Shown: one piece after another, positions 43,306-55,740 of the stretch
Position numbering within the stretch: the stretch's first letter is position 1
Layout: every line of letters begins with the position of its first letter
NCBI GenBank assembly: GCA_034401795.1
Contig: CM067374.1
Coordinates: 91,449,222-91,513,221 of the forward strand
Direction of reading: 5' to 3'
Source of the DNA: Chaetoderma sp. LZ-2023a
Lineage: Eukaryota > Mollusca > Caudofoveata > Chaetodermatida > Chaetodermatidae
Length of the DNA stretch: 64,000 bases
Program-made: the position numbers and the translations under genes
Notes under the pieces: model-generated
What the model was told of the DNA's origin: nothing
Seen by the model: only the letters and a program-made list of their open reading frames with translations
The model's database searches: none

Positions 43306-45773
43306 CAGGAGGGTGGATGACCACGCCCGAAAACTTTTGGGTGAGTCGGTCTTCTCCATAGAAGGATTTTGTGAATTTTGTTATCTTGGTGTCTGATTAA
43401 ATATTCCCTTCATAAGTAGAAGGTAAATATAAATATAAAAAGGAAGGAGGGCCGCTTTCATCTCTATTTTACGGAAAATCGGATCACCGATCAATGTTAA
43501 AATCGGGAACTACTTATTCCTGTGGCCGCTCACTTTTTAATTAGAGTGAGGAGGTTTCCATGTTAGATACGTATAAATTTGCCTGTTCAAATTTCAGGCT
43601 GGAACGCCCGATGGTGTGGGGGGGGGGCGTGATTACGTCAGCGGTCTATGACCCCGACTCATCACCTCTCGCCTCCTCCATCGCTTGAGTGGTAGCCACG
43701 TGGGAGAGCGATTTGCATGTTTATAGTCTTTGATCTAATTTACCGGAAAAGAGTGGTGTTGATCACGTGATTTCTTGTTTCGAAAGTACCTGGTTGATCG
43801 GAAACTAGGAGTTCTCTTGCTTATTAAATGTTGCTGACTAATGTAAATTGGATGCAGAAAGTTGAAGTCTGGCTTTCTAAATATGCGTCAAGCGCTCTGT
43901 GTTTTGTATATTATTACTGCTCTTGTTGATTGTTGAGCGGAATTTGTAGGTCAGAGAATTTTTTTAACTCTCATACGTATTAAACTGTTCAAGTTTTGTT
44001 GCTACTTTGCCAGCCTGTGCGTTAATGATTTATAAGCCCAGTAGAACATTTTAGCTCTCAATCAAAATTATAACAGTTTAGCTGACTGCAATTTATTGTT
44101 TGGTCTTGCGGGAGTCACGTCTACTGATCCCACCAAGCAGGACTGTATTTACCAGGTGGGCAGACTGCCAGCATCCTGCTCTGTGGGTAGCACTAGTCTC
44201 ACCGCACCTAGACACAAACTTAATTATTACAGTACAACTCGGAAAATGTGTGGTTCAGTTGTAAAATTACAATACCGTCGTATGGAGATTGTGAAACAGT
44301 CATCCTGAGTGTCTATGTTTCTGTCGTGTTGATGTAGGTTGTAGATATGCATGGCTGGTTCTCTGCAGATGAATCTTGCGCTGTTGTGCGGTGTCAAAGT
44401 TTTATTGCAGTTTTAGGGGGGGGGGGGAGGGGGGCACTGCAGTGCTTGTGGTGACAACTTTACCGGCTATTGAATGTATTCTCTCTGTAATGGCCAAGCC
44501 TTAGGAAGGCAGGACAGAGGTACTTAGTGCGAGGATGACCAAGACGGGGGGCTGTCGTAACTTGAATCAGACCATTGTTGAATTTCACATTATGTGCCTA
44601 TCTCGTACTAGCTACCAACGACAGACTGCAGTCATCCGGCGCTTTCAATAAAGAAATCTGTTATTACGTGTAATTGGTGTTGTCCCGTTTACTGTTATTG
44701 CTGATGTCGCTTCAAGGGGTGGGGTGTGCCTTGCGGTGCGGGGTGGTGATGTTCTTGATGTTGTTATCCTTCTGCATATGTAGTTTCCACGTGACTGTGA
44801 AAAGGGTGTGCGTAGGGCGGAAAATGTTGATTTGGTCCTTGTATGCAGTGATGTCTGAGGTAGGGGAGTCTGGTGTCATATGGGATGTTGGTCGTGCGAT
44901 GCGGTGGGCAATATTCAGTTTTCCACGCAGAATATGCCGAGGCTGTTGATCGCGAATGTTTCGTGTGCAGAGAGCAAATCGCTCACCGCATTCATGCGGT
45001 AGGGATTGTTGCGGATTCTGTATCAGTATCCTTTTCTGTTGCAAAGGATAGGTGCATGCTGGTTTAATCTGTTTGATGGGGTGTAGATGTCTCCATTATA
45101 TCTCCTATAAACGGGTGTATAGGTTTTGTATTTACGCAATTAAAGTTGACATATCCAGCCCTAAGGGCATGTGTATTACTGATGCTCCTGTCTTTCTGCT
45201 GTGATGTCCTGGCTGCTCACTGGAGGATGAGGTGGTAAGGCATTTTTAGTGATTGACATCTCCCGTTACACAATGGCTGGTACTCTGTCATAGTTTTTTA
45301 GGTACCTGGAAAGATTGAGCTGAGAATCTGTTGAACAGCCTGCCTCCATGCCACCATCGGCCAAGGGGATGACCGAGGTGTGGGAGACCACCTCTCCTGA
45401 AGCAGCGAACTCTCTCATATCTGAAGATGGACAGTCAAGAGACGACGAGTGGAGTGTGAGAAGGATGGGACGTGTGATGTCCAAGCTTGGTGCAGAAATT
45501 AGGGATGTCAGTTGGCGTGGCGGTAGTGTCGCGGATGCAGCTTGGAGGGGGGGGGGGGGGTGATCCGGCATTTTTTGGGTGTGGAAGGGGTGCTCCGAGC
45601 TGTACAGGTTTCCTATTGTCCATAACAGGCCATGGCCTCATCAAGCCTCTTTACTTCCATGCTACTTGTTCCTCCACGCCGATGGCATGGCTTGGGGCAG
45701 CCTCAACTTGTGACAACTCTATAATTGGGGTAATAGCATGAAGTGAGTGGAAATAGGAAGAGGTCGGCGGAAC
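43306..45773. other. No gene recognised
   Basis: Several G homopolymers (43619-43628, 44417-44430, 45547-45560). Short competing frames on both strands at 44674..45044 and 45266..45571 show no known motif. The right end may be the decayed 3' LTR of the gypsy element, because a purine-rich stretch precedes TGTTCC on the minus strand at about 45774. Confidence 0.35.
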
Positions 45774-45792
45774 AACTTTTCCATCCTTCCCC

Positions 45793-46930
45793 TTAGACAA
45801 ATAAGAAAGTCTTCAGATACGACTTCCCAGACCTGGTAGACCCGCTCTGAGGAGGGAGAGGGCGAGTATGTAGCTCGTCATCGTCCTCAGTGTTAGCCGT
45901 ATGTTCACCCAACTCCTGTATTGGTAGGAGAGGGGCTGAACTGGCACCGCCATACTCTACGCTAGCATCGGGAATACCTGTTGCTGTAGATACATCAGTC
46001 GGGGTACCAGTGTTACACACTGAGGTCATGCCATCCGAGGCGCAGATTTTGTAGGCTACGTCCGACTTCTTACCTACTACCACATAGGGGCCTTTCCACT
46101 GGTAACTCAGTTTATTTGGTACATTTGCAGAGCGTCGTGTATTGCAAACCCAAACCATTTTTCCGATCCCATATGGGTCTCCATGTACACGTCAGTTATG
46201 CCAAGTTTTCTGACGCCGGTGTGCAGTGTTTCTCTCACTAGCGCATGGGCCTGTTCTATCCTTTGTCACACGAGTTCTACATAGAGAGATGGTGAATTTT
46301 TCTCCCTTGCAATTCTGGGCATGACCAGATCCAAGGGTAAGGCTAACATTAACCGAGTCGGGGTATAACCTGTGCTGGAATGTATTGAAGTGCGGTATGC
46401 CATGAGTACACATGGGAGTCGAAGATCCCAATCATGACAACCAAGGCGTGTTTCCTTAGTCAACATCATCGCGAGAGTTCTTTTCAACCTCTCTACCATC
46501 CCGTCTCCACGCGGATGATATGGTGTTGTTCTTGTTTTGACTATGTGAAACGTTTTGCAGAGCTTGGAGATCAACTGGCTCTCAAAATTACTACCTTGAT
46601 CGGAATGTAACTGATAGGGCATCCCAAAATGGCAGAACACATTGCTGGACAGAACCTCCGCCACTGCGGATGGCTCTTGGCGTGGTAAAGCGAATGCTTC
46701 TACCCACTTCGTAAAATAATCTTGCAATATGAGGATGTATTTGTTTCTTTCATCCATCGTATTTAAGGGACCAAGCACATCAATAGACACTCGCTCCAAC
46801 GGTGCACCCACAATTTTAATTTGTAATGGTGTGGTGTGGGCCAACAGCGCGTCTTTGACAGGGGACCCAAGCCTTGACACTATCGCGTATCCCAATCCAG
46901 CAGAATCTTGTTTGATCCGCTTTGTAACTC
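45793..46930 (-). pseudogene. Gypsy integrase
   Basis: Open block 46895..46266 holds the catalytic triad: VSIDVLGPL, LHSDQGSNFES and GDGMVERLKRTL, in the D,D,35,E pattern, after the zinc-binding region. Block 46158..45793 (SYQWKGPYVVVGKKSDVAYKI) is the C-terminal domain in another frame, so the protein is broken near 46270-46160. Confidence 0.87.
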
Positions 46931-47095
46931 ATTCAACGGCTAAGTGACAAGCGTTGTTATGCAACTGTTCAAGTATTATGACCTTATAATGCTCAAGAAT
47001 TATTATCCAATTATTCTTGTAGAGATTGTCATTGTACATATAGCACTCCCAAAACCTCTGATAATAATACTCCCCTGGATCTACGCATGTATTGC

Positions 47096-48530
47096 TCATG
47101 TCTGCGCGTCTGTTGTTTGTTCATGAGGGAGCTTCTCCGCATTCCAGTCTGCACACCACAGTTCTGGTAATTTGGAAGCTGGATGTGTTGTATGTGGCAC
47201 TGTGGTGGCCACTTCTTGTTCATCCTCGAGCCCAGTTCTACTCAAGGCATCGGCATTTCCATGCAGCTTTCCGGGTCTATGAACAACATTGAAGTTGAAG
47301 GCCTGCAAGGATTCCTGCCACCACACTACCTGGCCCTCCAGATTTTTTAGGTTTCTGAGCCAGCCTAGTGAGGCGTGGTCTGTACGTAGTGTAAACAGGC
47401 AGGCGCACAAAAAGTGTTTGTAGTACTTAACAAAGTACACCGTAGCTAATAATTCTCACTTAGTGGTTGCGTAACGTTTCTCCGTTTTATTCAGTATGCG
47501 AACCATAACCCAATACCTGCACTGTTCCATCTTCTTTTACCTGTGATAGAACAGCGCCTATTGCATAAGCAGACGCATCAGTGTCTAGGATGAAATCGAG
47601 GCTATGGTTAGGATGAGCAAGAATAGGTGCGGTTGTTAACAGGTCCTTCAATGATGCCCTGAACGAAACCTCATAGGCACTCGTCCACTCGAAGGGTCGA
47701 CCCTTTTCAGTGATCTGAAAGAGTGGAGATGTAATCTTGCTGAAGTGATAGATGCATCTGCCACTGCTTGTGTTTTTGTAGGTTGTGTGGCCACTCCATC
47801 TGCGGATATCACATGTCCGAGGAGCTCGACACTTTGCCTGAAGAAATTGCATTTCTTGGGTTTGAGCCTGAGGTTGGCATTTCGAAACCACATTAGAACT
47901 TTGTCCAGATTGGACAAAGTCTGCTCAAACGAAGAGCCAAAAACGATAACATTGTCAATGTAATAGAGACCGATCTCCCATTGCAGGGTAGTTAATACCT
48001 GCTCAATGAGATGCTCGACTGTTCATGGATCGTTGCACAAGACGTAAGACATCTAGCGGAATTGGAAAAGACCGTCTCTACAGACGAACGCAGTCTTTTC
48101 CCTATCAGCCTCATCCATGGCTACCTGCCAGTATCCGCTTGCCAGGTCAAGTGTACAGAACTATTTGGATCCGGACGCCTGATCTATCTGGGGTAATGGA
48201 TACGCGTCCATGACGCTTAGATGATTAAGGCAGCGGTAGTCAATACAAAACCGCAAAGATCCGTCTTTCTTGCCTGCAAGTACGATGGGGCTGGCCCAGG
48301 GGGATGCTGAAGGCTCTATTATGCCTGTCCACAACATGTCGTTCAACTGTTTGTGTGCTTCTGTCTCTTTATGGATAGGAAGACGACGTACCGGCTGATA
48401 TATAGGTCGGTTGTTCCCGGTATCAATAAAGTGACGCACAAGGTGAGTTTCTCCCAGATCCATATCCACTGTGGGAAAAACTCCTGATATTTAAACAGGA
48501 TCCGTCGTACATCACGTTTGTGAGATTGCG
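47096..48530 (-). pseudogene. Gypsy reverse transcriptase / RNase H
   Basis: RT begins near 48469 with VRHFIDTGNNRPIYQPVRR and has SPWASPIVLAGKKDGSLRFCIDYRCLN, then YIDNVIVFGSSF near 47950 in place of the common YxDD. Next are LLGHVISADGV, RNase H TDASAYAIGAVLSQ, and the closing RTDHASLGWL and HRPGKLHGNADALSR. Spread over at least three frames. Confidence 0.87.
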
Positions 48531-49250
48531 TCAGTCCAACTGTGGCAGCAAATATAGGTCATGCAAATGTTCTGGTATGTTGTCATCAGAAGCTGATGTT
48601 GTTGTAGTTGTAGTGGGAGCTGTCTCTAGTGAAATTATGTCCACCAAATGGCCACAGTAAACGCCTGGGACAAGTGTTATAGGATCGGCTGTTCCATTGA
48701 ATACCCGAAACGGTATGTGATTTTTGTTGGTGGTGTCCACTATTATCCGTGGACTCCCGCATTGGGAGGCGATCATGTATTCAGGGTCGGGTTCCAGCAT
48801 GGCTATGTGTGTGTTATCTCCTAACTGTGGTGCGGTGGCACATAAAATTTCCTCCTGTCTCGGCTCAACTGTTGCTGTGGAAGCTAAAATCACTGTACAT
48901 GTGTCGTACAGTGATGACTCCGGTCCAAGGGGTATGCGACGGCCGTGTATGTCTAATTCCTGTTGTCAGCAGTGAATGACGGCTTCACTGGTGCTGAGAA
49001 AATCAGAACCTAATAGGGCATCATTTTGGATAGAAGCGATGACAGCTCACTGAATGAATTGCATCTCCTCTATCTGTATTACGATGTTTACAACACCAGC
49101 CACCGGAATGTCAGCTCTGCTGGCTGTTTGCAAAAGTATGTTTGAAGACCTAAGGGGTGGTCTTTGACGAGGTGGGATGCTCTCATAGACGCTTGTTAAA
49201 AACGGTGCTGGAAGCTCCAGTGTCTACTGTGGCACTGGTAGAAATTCCAC
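48531..49250 (-). pseudogene. Gypsy aspartic protease region
   Basis: VDTGASSTVF at about 49230-49205 is the retropepsin active site. It is followed after stops by ALLGSDFL and a continuous frame, 48893..48531. Several stops, so inactive. Confidence 0.7.
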
Positions 49251-49260
49251 CGTAAACAGT

Positions 49261-49687
49261 TTACTAAGAAGGGGTACTTTACAATTCGAAGATCAGACAC
49301 GTTCTGGGATGGAGTATGCTTTAACCAAACCATAGAACAGTTCCTAATGCATTCTTTGAAATCATGTGGAGACATGCCACGCAGTTATGGAATAACTAAC
49401 AGTACTCGGACAAAATGGGTGCATGCTATTCCACAGTGTGTCCATATCTTCATTGAATTAGAGAGGTTTACAACAACCCGCTTGGAACATTTGAGCAGCA
49501 TAAAGACCTGCGTCCAGCAAATGAACTCGGAGGAAAAACTGATCTTAGCTGCTTTACTCAGTGGCTGGAGGCTCATCCGCCATTTATTGAACAAGAATCT
49601 CGACATTTAGTTAGCAGCGTCACATTGATTGTTGCAGATAGTTCAGTGAATTGTGATAATGCTATTAAGATCGGTGAGTGTTCTATG
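49261..49687. other. No gene recognised; possible exon-like open frame
   Basis: Plus-strand frame 49347..49610 is open (87 codons, with TRTKWVHAIPQCVHIF) but has no recognised domain or splice support. Confidence 0.2.
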
Positions 49688-50030
49688 ATAACAAGAGGCC
49701 CAAGGGCCTTAACGCTCACGTCGACAATTAACATTCGAAGAGGCATAATATTATAGACAATAAACCAAATTGGAATTCAGTACAAACGATAATTAGTGGG
49801 AGTTTTTTATGGGCGCTGACCACACAATCAGATTAAACCTTAGGTTCCATCCAGCCAATGAAAAAATTCCACTATGGCCACCAAACCCAAAATCTATATT
49901 GATCCATGACAATCATGTTTTATCAAGGATCAAGTTAATCACCCTTAATTATCGATGAAATTAAATCTAATGAATTTCAGTCTGATCAATACAGCAGTTT
50001 CTGAGATGCCATGAAAATGACAGCGTCGAG
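49688..50030. repeat. Dispersed repeat E, 5' fragment
   Basis: AACAAGAGGCCCAAGGGCC then ACGCTCACG, followed by diverged sequence with CTATGGCCACCAAACC. Confidence 0.6.
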
Positions 50031-51027
50031 AAAATGACAGCCACTGGAAAATAGATCAGTAAAAATTCCATAGCCACTCACGACAGGGTGCATCCACCCA
50101 GCCTGAAACTCCAAATTGGTTTGTAACTTCTCATAACAAAGCAATACACCAATTCTCAGTTGAATAACTTGAAGGACTGCGAAATACAGTGCAGTTGAGC
50201 AATGTGGCATTGATATTGTACAGTTATTTCAAGGTTCTTCGCATCTATCTAGTTAAAGTTATACTATCCAGTTCATAGGATACGATAAATAAAGCTTCAG
50301 AATTAAATGCAAGAAGTTGTAGTTGTAGGGATAGATTTGGACTGATGATATTAGAGTGACAATCGGCTCCTCACTCGATTCTTGTGATAATATACAACTC
50401 AGATTAGAGTTAAATTCAGGCTCTGACAATTCCACCAATATCGTCCATTCACGATCTGTCGGATGAGGCGAGCAAATTCTCATTTCATCCCTTCCACAAT
50501 CACATATGTTGTCACAGCAACCCCAAAATCTTAGTCTCGATTATAGAACGGAGCGATGCCCATCAGATCTTTATAACAAGAAGATTTATGTAAAACTTTT
50601 ACACAGGAGGGGATCATCTCTTCAACAGGTACGAAGTGGGCAGAGCTGAGCTTGAAATGGATGGGCCATGGATAGTAATGGATCCCCCCTATTGCAGAAC
50701 ATTGCAATTAATGGCTTACAATGTACATAATCACATGGGATAGCTGAAACTAACTTGGCAATTACCATTCTGGCTAGGGATAAATCGAGATTAATCTCCA
50801 ACCCAACTAACAGGATTATAAAGAAACAAAACAATCACTAGAATACAGAACTAAATAAACATTTATTGCTGGCTAGAGACATGTAACCAGTATGATTTCT
50901 AATATAAATATATGTATAATACATAATAAATCCCTGAGCAGTAAAGTATACTATGCCGGCAGTACATAATCAACCCTGTTCAAGAAACCACATGCATTTT
51001 GGAAGGCTACCAGAAGGCAGAGATTTA
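50031..51027. other. No gene recognised
   Basis: Ordinary AT-rich sequence without family A-C hairpins. Confidence 0.4.
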
Positions 51028-51245
51028 TTAACCCTTTAGCGGTCAAGCTGGCATACACCGACTTTCACAGGATTTGATGCAGAATGTCCATTTGCAGGCC
51101 AAGAAGACTACTCTAACTATGGAATGTCTGGCTTGATATCTGATTTTTTTTATTATTTAGCACTGGAATGATTGGTTTGTTAACAGAAGGGCCAGTTATT
51201 CCAGTGACAAAGTTTTAAAGTCTTTTCTTCGCCTGTAAATGCAAA
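51028..51245. repeat. Foldback family A copy, cluster member 1
   Basis: TTAACCCTTTAGCGGTC start; arms TCCATTTGCAGGCC and CGCCTGTAAATGC. First of four copies packed into 750 bp. Confidence 0.8.
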
Positions 51246-51257
51246 CTGATCTAAGCA

Positions 51258-51413
51258 AGATTTGCAGACCAAGAGAAGAGTATTTTTGGAAATTTACCAC
51301 ATGAATGACTGGTTCAGTAACCGAGCCAGCCATTCCAGTGGTAAATTAAAGTGGTCTCTTGGTCTGCAATGGACATTTTCTATGAGAAAGTTGAAATGTT
51401 CTTGAGGGTTAAA
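51258..51413. repeat. Foldback family A copy, cluster member 2
   Basis: Arms TTTGCAGACCAAGAG and CTCTTGGTCTGCAATGG; ends CTTGAGGGTTAA. Confidence 0.85.
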
Positions 51414-51416
51414 TGG

Positions 51417-51612
51417 TTAAACACCCTTCAACCGTCAAATTTGCTGAATAAAATGTCTATTTGCAGAGCAAAACATAATTTTTGAAAATTTGCCACTGGA
51501 ATGACTGGCTCGGTTATTGAGCCAGTCATTCCAGTGGTAAATTTACAAAAAATAATCTGTTGGTCTGCAAATGGACATTTCCCAAGCACCCTGCAGAAGC
51601 CATTTTGGTCAA
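51417..51612. repeat. Foldback family A copy, cluster member 3
   Basis: Starts TTAAACACCCTTC; nearly symmetric centre TGACTGGCTCGGTTATTGAGCCAG; continues directly into member 4. Confidence 0.85.
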
Positions 51613-51775
51613 GAGATGACAATTTTTGAAAAGTTAACACTCAAATGACTGGCTCGGTTATCCAGCCAGTCACTCCAATGGTAAATTTTCTAACATTGTT
51701 TTCTCGGCCTGCAAATAGACATTCCTCAAGACCACTGTAGAGGCCATTTTGGCCGGCTTCGTCCTGAGAGTGTTA
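51613..51775. repeat. Foldback family A copy, cluster member 4
   Basis: Truncated left side, centre CTGGCTCGGTTATCCAGCCAG; ends GAGAGTGTTAA. Confidence 0.82.
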
Positions 51776-51811
51776 ACCCTTATAGATCAGACGTGGCAAA
51801 TTCTTTATGCT

Positions 51812-51906
51812 GTAAGAAGCATTTTTAAAAGTAATTTGACTGCGACCTGTTATTACTTAGAGCAGCAGCAGGTTCCGCCAACTTACTTTTTAAAATATCC
51901 AACAGC
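51812..51906. repeat. Family B copy, diverged
   Basis: TTTTTAAAAGTAATTTGAC ... ACTTTTTAAAATATCCAACAG; centre GAGCAGCAGCAGG. Confidence 0.6.
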
Positions 51907-52404
51907 TTTCCTGTGTAACAGTTACTTTGAAATTTGAGATACTGGAATTTTAACGGTTAAAGGGGTACATACATGTATGTGGAAACAAGCCAAGCTTTTA
52001 GCAGCACCATTCTCAAAATGTTTCCATTCCAGTACAATAAGCGTTAATTTGCTAATCAAATTTATTTTTGAAAATGATAAAGTTACAACCTATAGCAATC
52101 AATGATAGCAATATTTTTCAATGAAGGCGATTGGCTAGCATCAATATAAATGAAAATTTATGTATATAATTATGTTGGTACGTAAGCTGACACAATAACA
52201 GTAGAGGTAGTTTTATAAGTACATGTACACGTACAGAAATTTAAATCATTTTGAGAAAAACCTTTTTAAATATTTTAAATTTTTATATAAGCCAATATGA
52301 AACCAGCAGTCCAAGTACAAACTACAAAGGCATTCAACTGCATGAAATTTAACCCGTTGCACATGAAAATTCTATGATCTCAATTTCAAGACAATACTAT
52401 AGAG
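51907..52404. other. No gene recognised
   Basis: AT-rich; nothing seen. Confidence 0.4.
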
Positions 52405-52487
52405 CTGTTGACTATTTTGAAACTAATTTGTCTGGAATTTGTTGTACAGGCAGCTTTCAGTGAAATTACTTTCAAAATATTCAACAG
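52405..52487. repeat. Family B copy
   Basis: CTGTTGACTATTTTGAAAC and TTTCAAAATATTCAACAG; the centre is asymmetrical. Confidence 0.8.
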
Positions 52488-52535
52488 GACATTCCATATA
52501 TCAAAAGAAGTCAATCGTTTCTGGTTTGTAAGGTT

Positions 52536-52699
52536 TACTATGTAACACTCAACCTGGCCAAAAACGGTTTCTGGAGTCGTCTTGAGCTAGTCATTCCAGT
52601 GGTAAGTTTTCAAAAATAGTCTTCTTTTAGTCTGCAAATTGACATTTTCTTTGAAAAAATGTGCAAATTTCTAAAACAGATTTAAGGCTGAAAGGGTTA
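52536..52699. repeat. Foldback family A copy, left arm deleted
   Basis: CTCAACCTGGCCAAAAACGG outer block joined to the right arm at GAGCTAGTCATTCC; ends GAAAGGGTTAA. Confidence 0.78.
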
Positions 52700-52962
52700 A
52701 GCACTCGATCATACATTATGTACATGCGCCATTACTTAGTAGGGCCTTTGACAAATATTCCCCAGAAACCATGTCATACTGACAGAGTTTGGCCATTACT
52801 TACACTCAGCTGGGCGTGTGCGATTATTGCTTCGAGTGATCATGATCGATTATTTAAGAATAATTGTGATTACTCGATTAATCAGCTTGGGTACAAATTA
52901 CCCAGACATACATGTAACATCAAAAGCATATCAATGACAAAAGCTGCAATTGTGTTTTGAAA

Positions 52963-53092
52963 AGTTCATTTGCAGGCCAAGAGAAGACTATTTCTGAAAA
53001 TGTATCACTGGAATGCCTGCCTTGATTCTCGAGTCAGTCATTCCAGTAATACAGTTTTAAAAATAGTCTTCTCTTGGCCTGCAAATGGACAT
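52963..53092. repeat. Foldback family A core
   Basis: Arms TTCATTTGCAGGCCAAGAG and CTCTTGGCCTGCAAATGG. The flank resembles that of 16252. Confidence 0.83.
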
Positions 53093-53486
53093 AGATTCAC
53101 TGAGCAAGATGTCAATTTTCGTGACCAAAAAGTAATTATAAGATTTGAATTCAAATATTATATGCAGTAGAAATTAATCATGACTGTGCGATTTAATTTC
53201 TAATCATATAAATTAGATTAAAAAACTAATCCTGATTTTCGATTTAATCACATAACCGTGCAAGTCTACACTCGGCCTATAATGCAAATGACGAGAGATA
53301 AAAATGTCAATTTTTTTAGATCTAAAATTATGAAACATGCTGAATCACTAAACATACTTTACCATTGATAATAATGATTCTAAGGGAATAAGTTTGCACA
53401 TTTTGTTTGCGTACAACGTATGGCATATTGACATAGACTTTATATGAATGATAGGTAACTCTATCAAGAAAATAAACATTTTTGTT
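53093..53486. other. No gene recognised
   Basis: Continues the longer repeat shared with 16380-16500 for about 150 bp, then nothing. Confidence 0.35.
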
Positions 53487-53680
53487 TTGTGAATGCTCAT
53501 TTGTAGGTCAAGACTCAAGAAGACTGTTTTTTTAAATCTTTACCACTAGAATGACTGGCTCCCTTATTGAGCCTGTCATTCCAGTGATGAACTTTCAAAA
53601 ATACTCTTCTTTTGGCCTGCAAATGGATATTTTCTCAAGACAACAGCAGAGGCAAGTTTTGGCTGACTTGACGATTAAAC
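53487..53680. repeat. Foldback family A copy
   Basis: Arms TCATTTGTAGGTCAAG and TTTTGGCCTGCAAATGG; right outer block CTGACTTGACGATTAA. Confidence 0.82.
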
Positions 53681-54010
53681 GGTCAAATACGACCAAATAT
53701 GGCAATTGTAAAGCTTACCGTTGACATAAAATTATCTAAATCTTAGATCACATTTACCCACATGTAGTTCGTATTCGGTCTCCACCCAACTTTCCACAAA
53801 GCATTGCGCTTATAACTGCTTAATGTTGACTGAAACCCTGTACCAGATACAGCGCTCCGGTTAAGCTTAAACTGTAGTAAGCGCAATACATTGTGAGAAG
53901 TTAGCTGAAGACTGAATACAAGTGATACTGATAACCTATGCCGCTTGGTAACCCTCTCACGGATGAATTCCCAAAATTTCATTTTCAACATTACCTACCA
54001 TACAGGAACA

Positions 54011-54053
54011 GCTGAATATTTTGAAATTAAATTAACTTCAAAATATTCAACAG
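54011..54053. repeat. Family B copy, centre deleted
   Basis: GCTGAATATTTTGAA directly joined to TTCAAAATATTCAACAGC. Confidence 0.75.
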
Positions 54054-54456
54054 CATAAGTTTTACATCAGGAAAATATACTTTTTCATGGAATTGTCGTT
54101 GAAATGGTTAAGAAAGTTAGAAACCATTAGGCCAAAATATGACAACATGGTACACAATATTTGTGGTTGAAGAAAATTGTGTTATCCTCTCCAGTAATTA
54201 CGGATAACACTGACTGTGTTCTTATTCTTGTATAGAGCCCATGTAAATGCAGTATAACACCAACAACACTAGAATTAGACAGGTAAATTTTATAGCAGGT
54301 ATAATTCATATGATTGTATAATTTTAATAAACAGAGTACAGTTTAATAATAACGATTAATATTAATGTAAATATTGAGCAGTAGTTCTAAGAGTTGCTGA
54401 GGCAAGAGTTGCTGAATATAAGAAATAATAATAAAAATAAAAATAATAATAATAAT
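54054..54456. other. No gene; AAT-rich simple sequence at right end
   Basis: 54425-54456 is AATAAT/AAATAA simple repeat that continues after the repeat E copy at 55356-55440. Confidence 0.5.
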
Positions 54457-55355
54457 AAGAGGCCCAAGGGCCTGTGACGCTCACCTGCACCATTAGCATT
54501 CAAATATACATGATTCTTTACATTAAACAAGATGGCCACCGGAAAAATTGACCAATCAAAATTCTGAATGGAAGTTATGGAGCTTATCACCATAGAATAC
54601 ATGTAACCAAATTCGGTTGAAATATGTTAAGCAGCCATGGAGGAGTACCATTTTGAACATTTCTGGTAAATTTTTCACAAAATCAGATTTTCACGCAAAA
54701 AATTGATGAATCAAAATTCTGAATGCAAATTCTGGAGCCCATCACACAGGATCCTTTCAGCAAAATTTGGTTGAAATTGCTCAGAATGGTTAGAAGAAAC
54801 AATTTGACAATTTCCTGTACATTTTTAACAAAATCTAAGATTTTCACCAAAAATATTGATCAATAAAGTTTCTGAATAGATGTTCTAGAGCTTAGCACTG
54901 TAGAAGCCATCTCGCCAAATTGTGGTTGAAATATGTCGAGAAGCTACGGAGGAGTAGCATTTTGACCATTTCCGGTAGATTTTGAATAAAATCTAACATT
55001 TTCACCCAAAAAATTGATCAATCAAAATTCTGAATAGAAATTCTACAACCTATCACCATAGAATCCATCTAGCCAAATTTGGTTGAAATATGTCAAGCGG
55101 CTATGGAGGAGTAGCATTTTGACCATTTATGGTAAATTTTTAATAAAATCTAAGGCTTTCACCACAAAAAATGTATCAATCAAAGTTCGGGAAAAAAACC
55201 TCTGGATGGTACCAGTGTAGCATCCTCCCAGCCAAATTTGGTTGAAATCGGTCAAACCGTTAAGGAGGAGGCGATTTGACGGACGGACGACGGACAACGG
55301 ATGGACGCCATGTCATAAGCTCACTTGGGCATTCAGGTCAGCAGGTGAGCTAATA
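54457..55355. repeat. Dispersed repeat E, copy with four internal units
   Basis: AAGAGGCCCAAGGGCC, GCTCACCTGC at the left and GCAGGTGAGC at the right. Interior has four units of about 150 bp (AATTGATCAATCAAAATTC, CCAAATTTGGTTGAAAT). Inserted in AAT-rich simple sequence. Confidence 0.8.
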
Positions 55356-55589
55356 ATAATATAAATAATGATAATATTATTAATACTAATAAAATAAATA
55401 AAAATAACATTAAAAAAAAAAATAGTAATAATATTAACTAAAATGCTTTCTACTGCGCCAGATAATATTATCGTTGACATGGTTATGACAGAAACTAGTA
55501 CGGTCCATGTCCACGCACACTAACTCTTTGGGACATATGTACCAACACAGGGTAGACAGGATTTCATTGCACGAGTGTTCATTAACTGT

Positions 55590-55740
55590 CTGACTTCTCC
55601 CGGCCACCAGAAAATAATTTCCATGGGCAATAACTCTGGACCCGCTGAAAATTCTGATAACAGTTTGACTGAAACTGGTAGTGGCCTAGCATTCAACACC
55701 TTAGTCAAATTGTTTTTAAAATATTCAGCATATCAAACAC
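55590..55740. repeat. Family B variant remnant
   Basis: CTGTCTGAC, CCAGAAAATAATTTCC and GGGCAATAACTCTGGAC flank, as at 610-650; ends AAAATATTCAGCATA. Confidence 0.65.

Larger units (their letters stand above)
45774..49260 (-). mobile_element. Ty3/gypsy LTR retrotransposon remnant (pol region)
   Basis: Minus-strand order is protease, reverse transcriptase, RNase H, integrase. Frames shift repeatedly. A polypurine-like AAGGGGAAGGATGGAAAAG just after pol (about 45776-45794) suggests where a 3' LTR began, but no matching 5' LTR or gag was found to the right, so the element is truncated or too diverged. Confidence 0.85.

Noticed and set aside
44674-45044. Opposing 91- and 110-codon frames
   Set aside because: Overlap on opposite strands, no motif; likely chance in the orphan region.
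49347-49610. Host exon on the plus strand
   Set aside because: Open for 87 codons but unknown motif, no splice sites judged reliable, and the minus strand is open too.
45774-51000. Complete gypsy element with LTRs and gag
   Set aside because: No direct repeat pair around pol and no zinc-knuckle gag frame right of 49260 could be found by eye.
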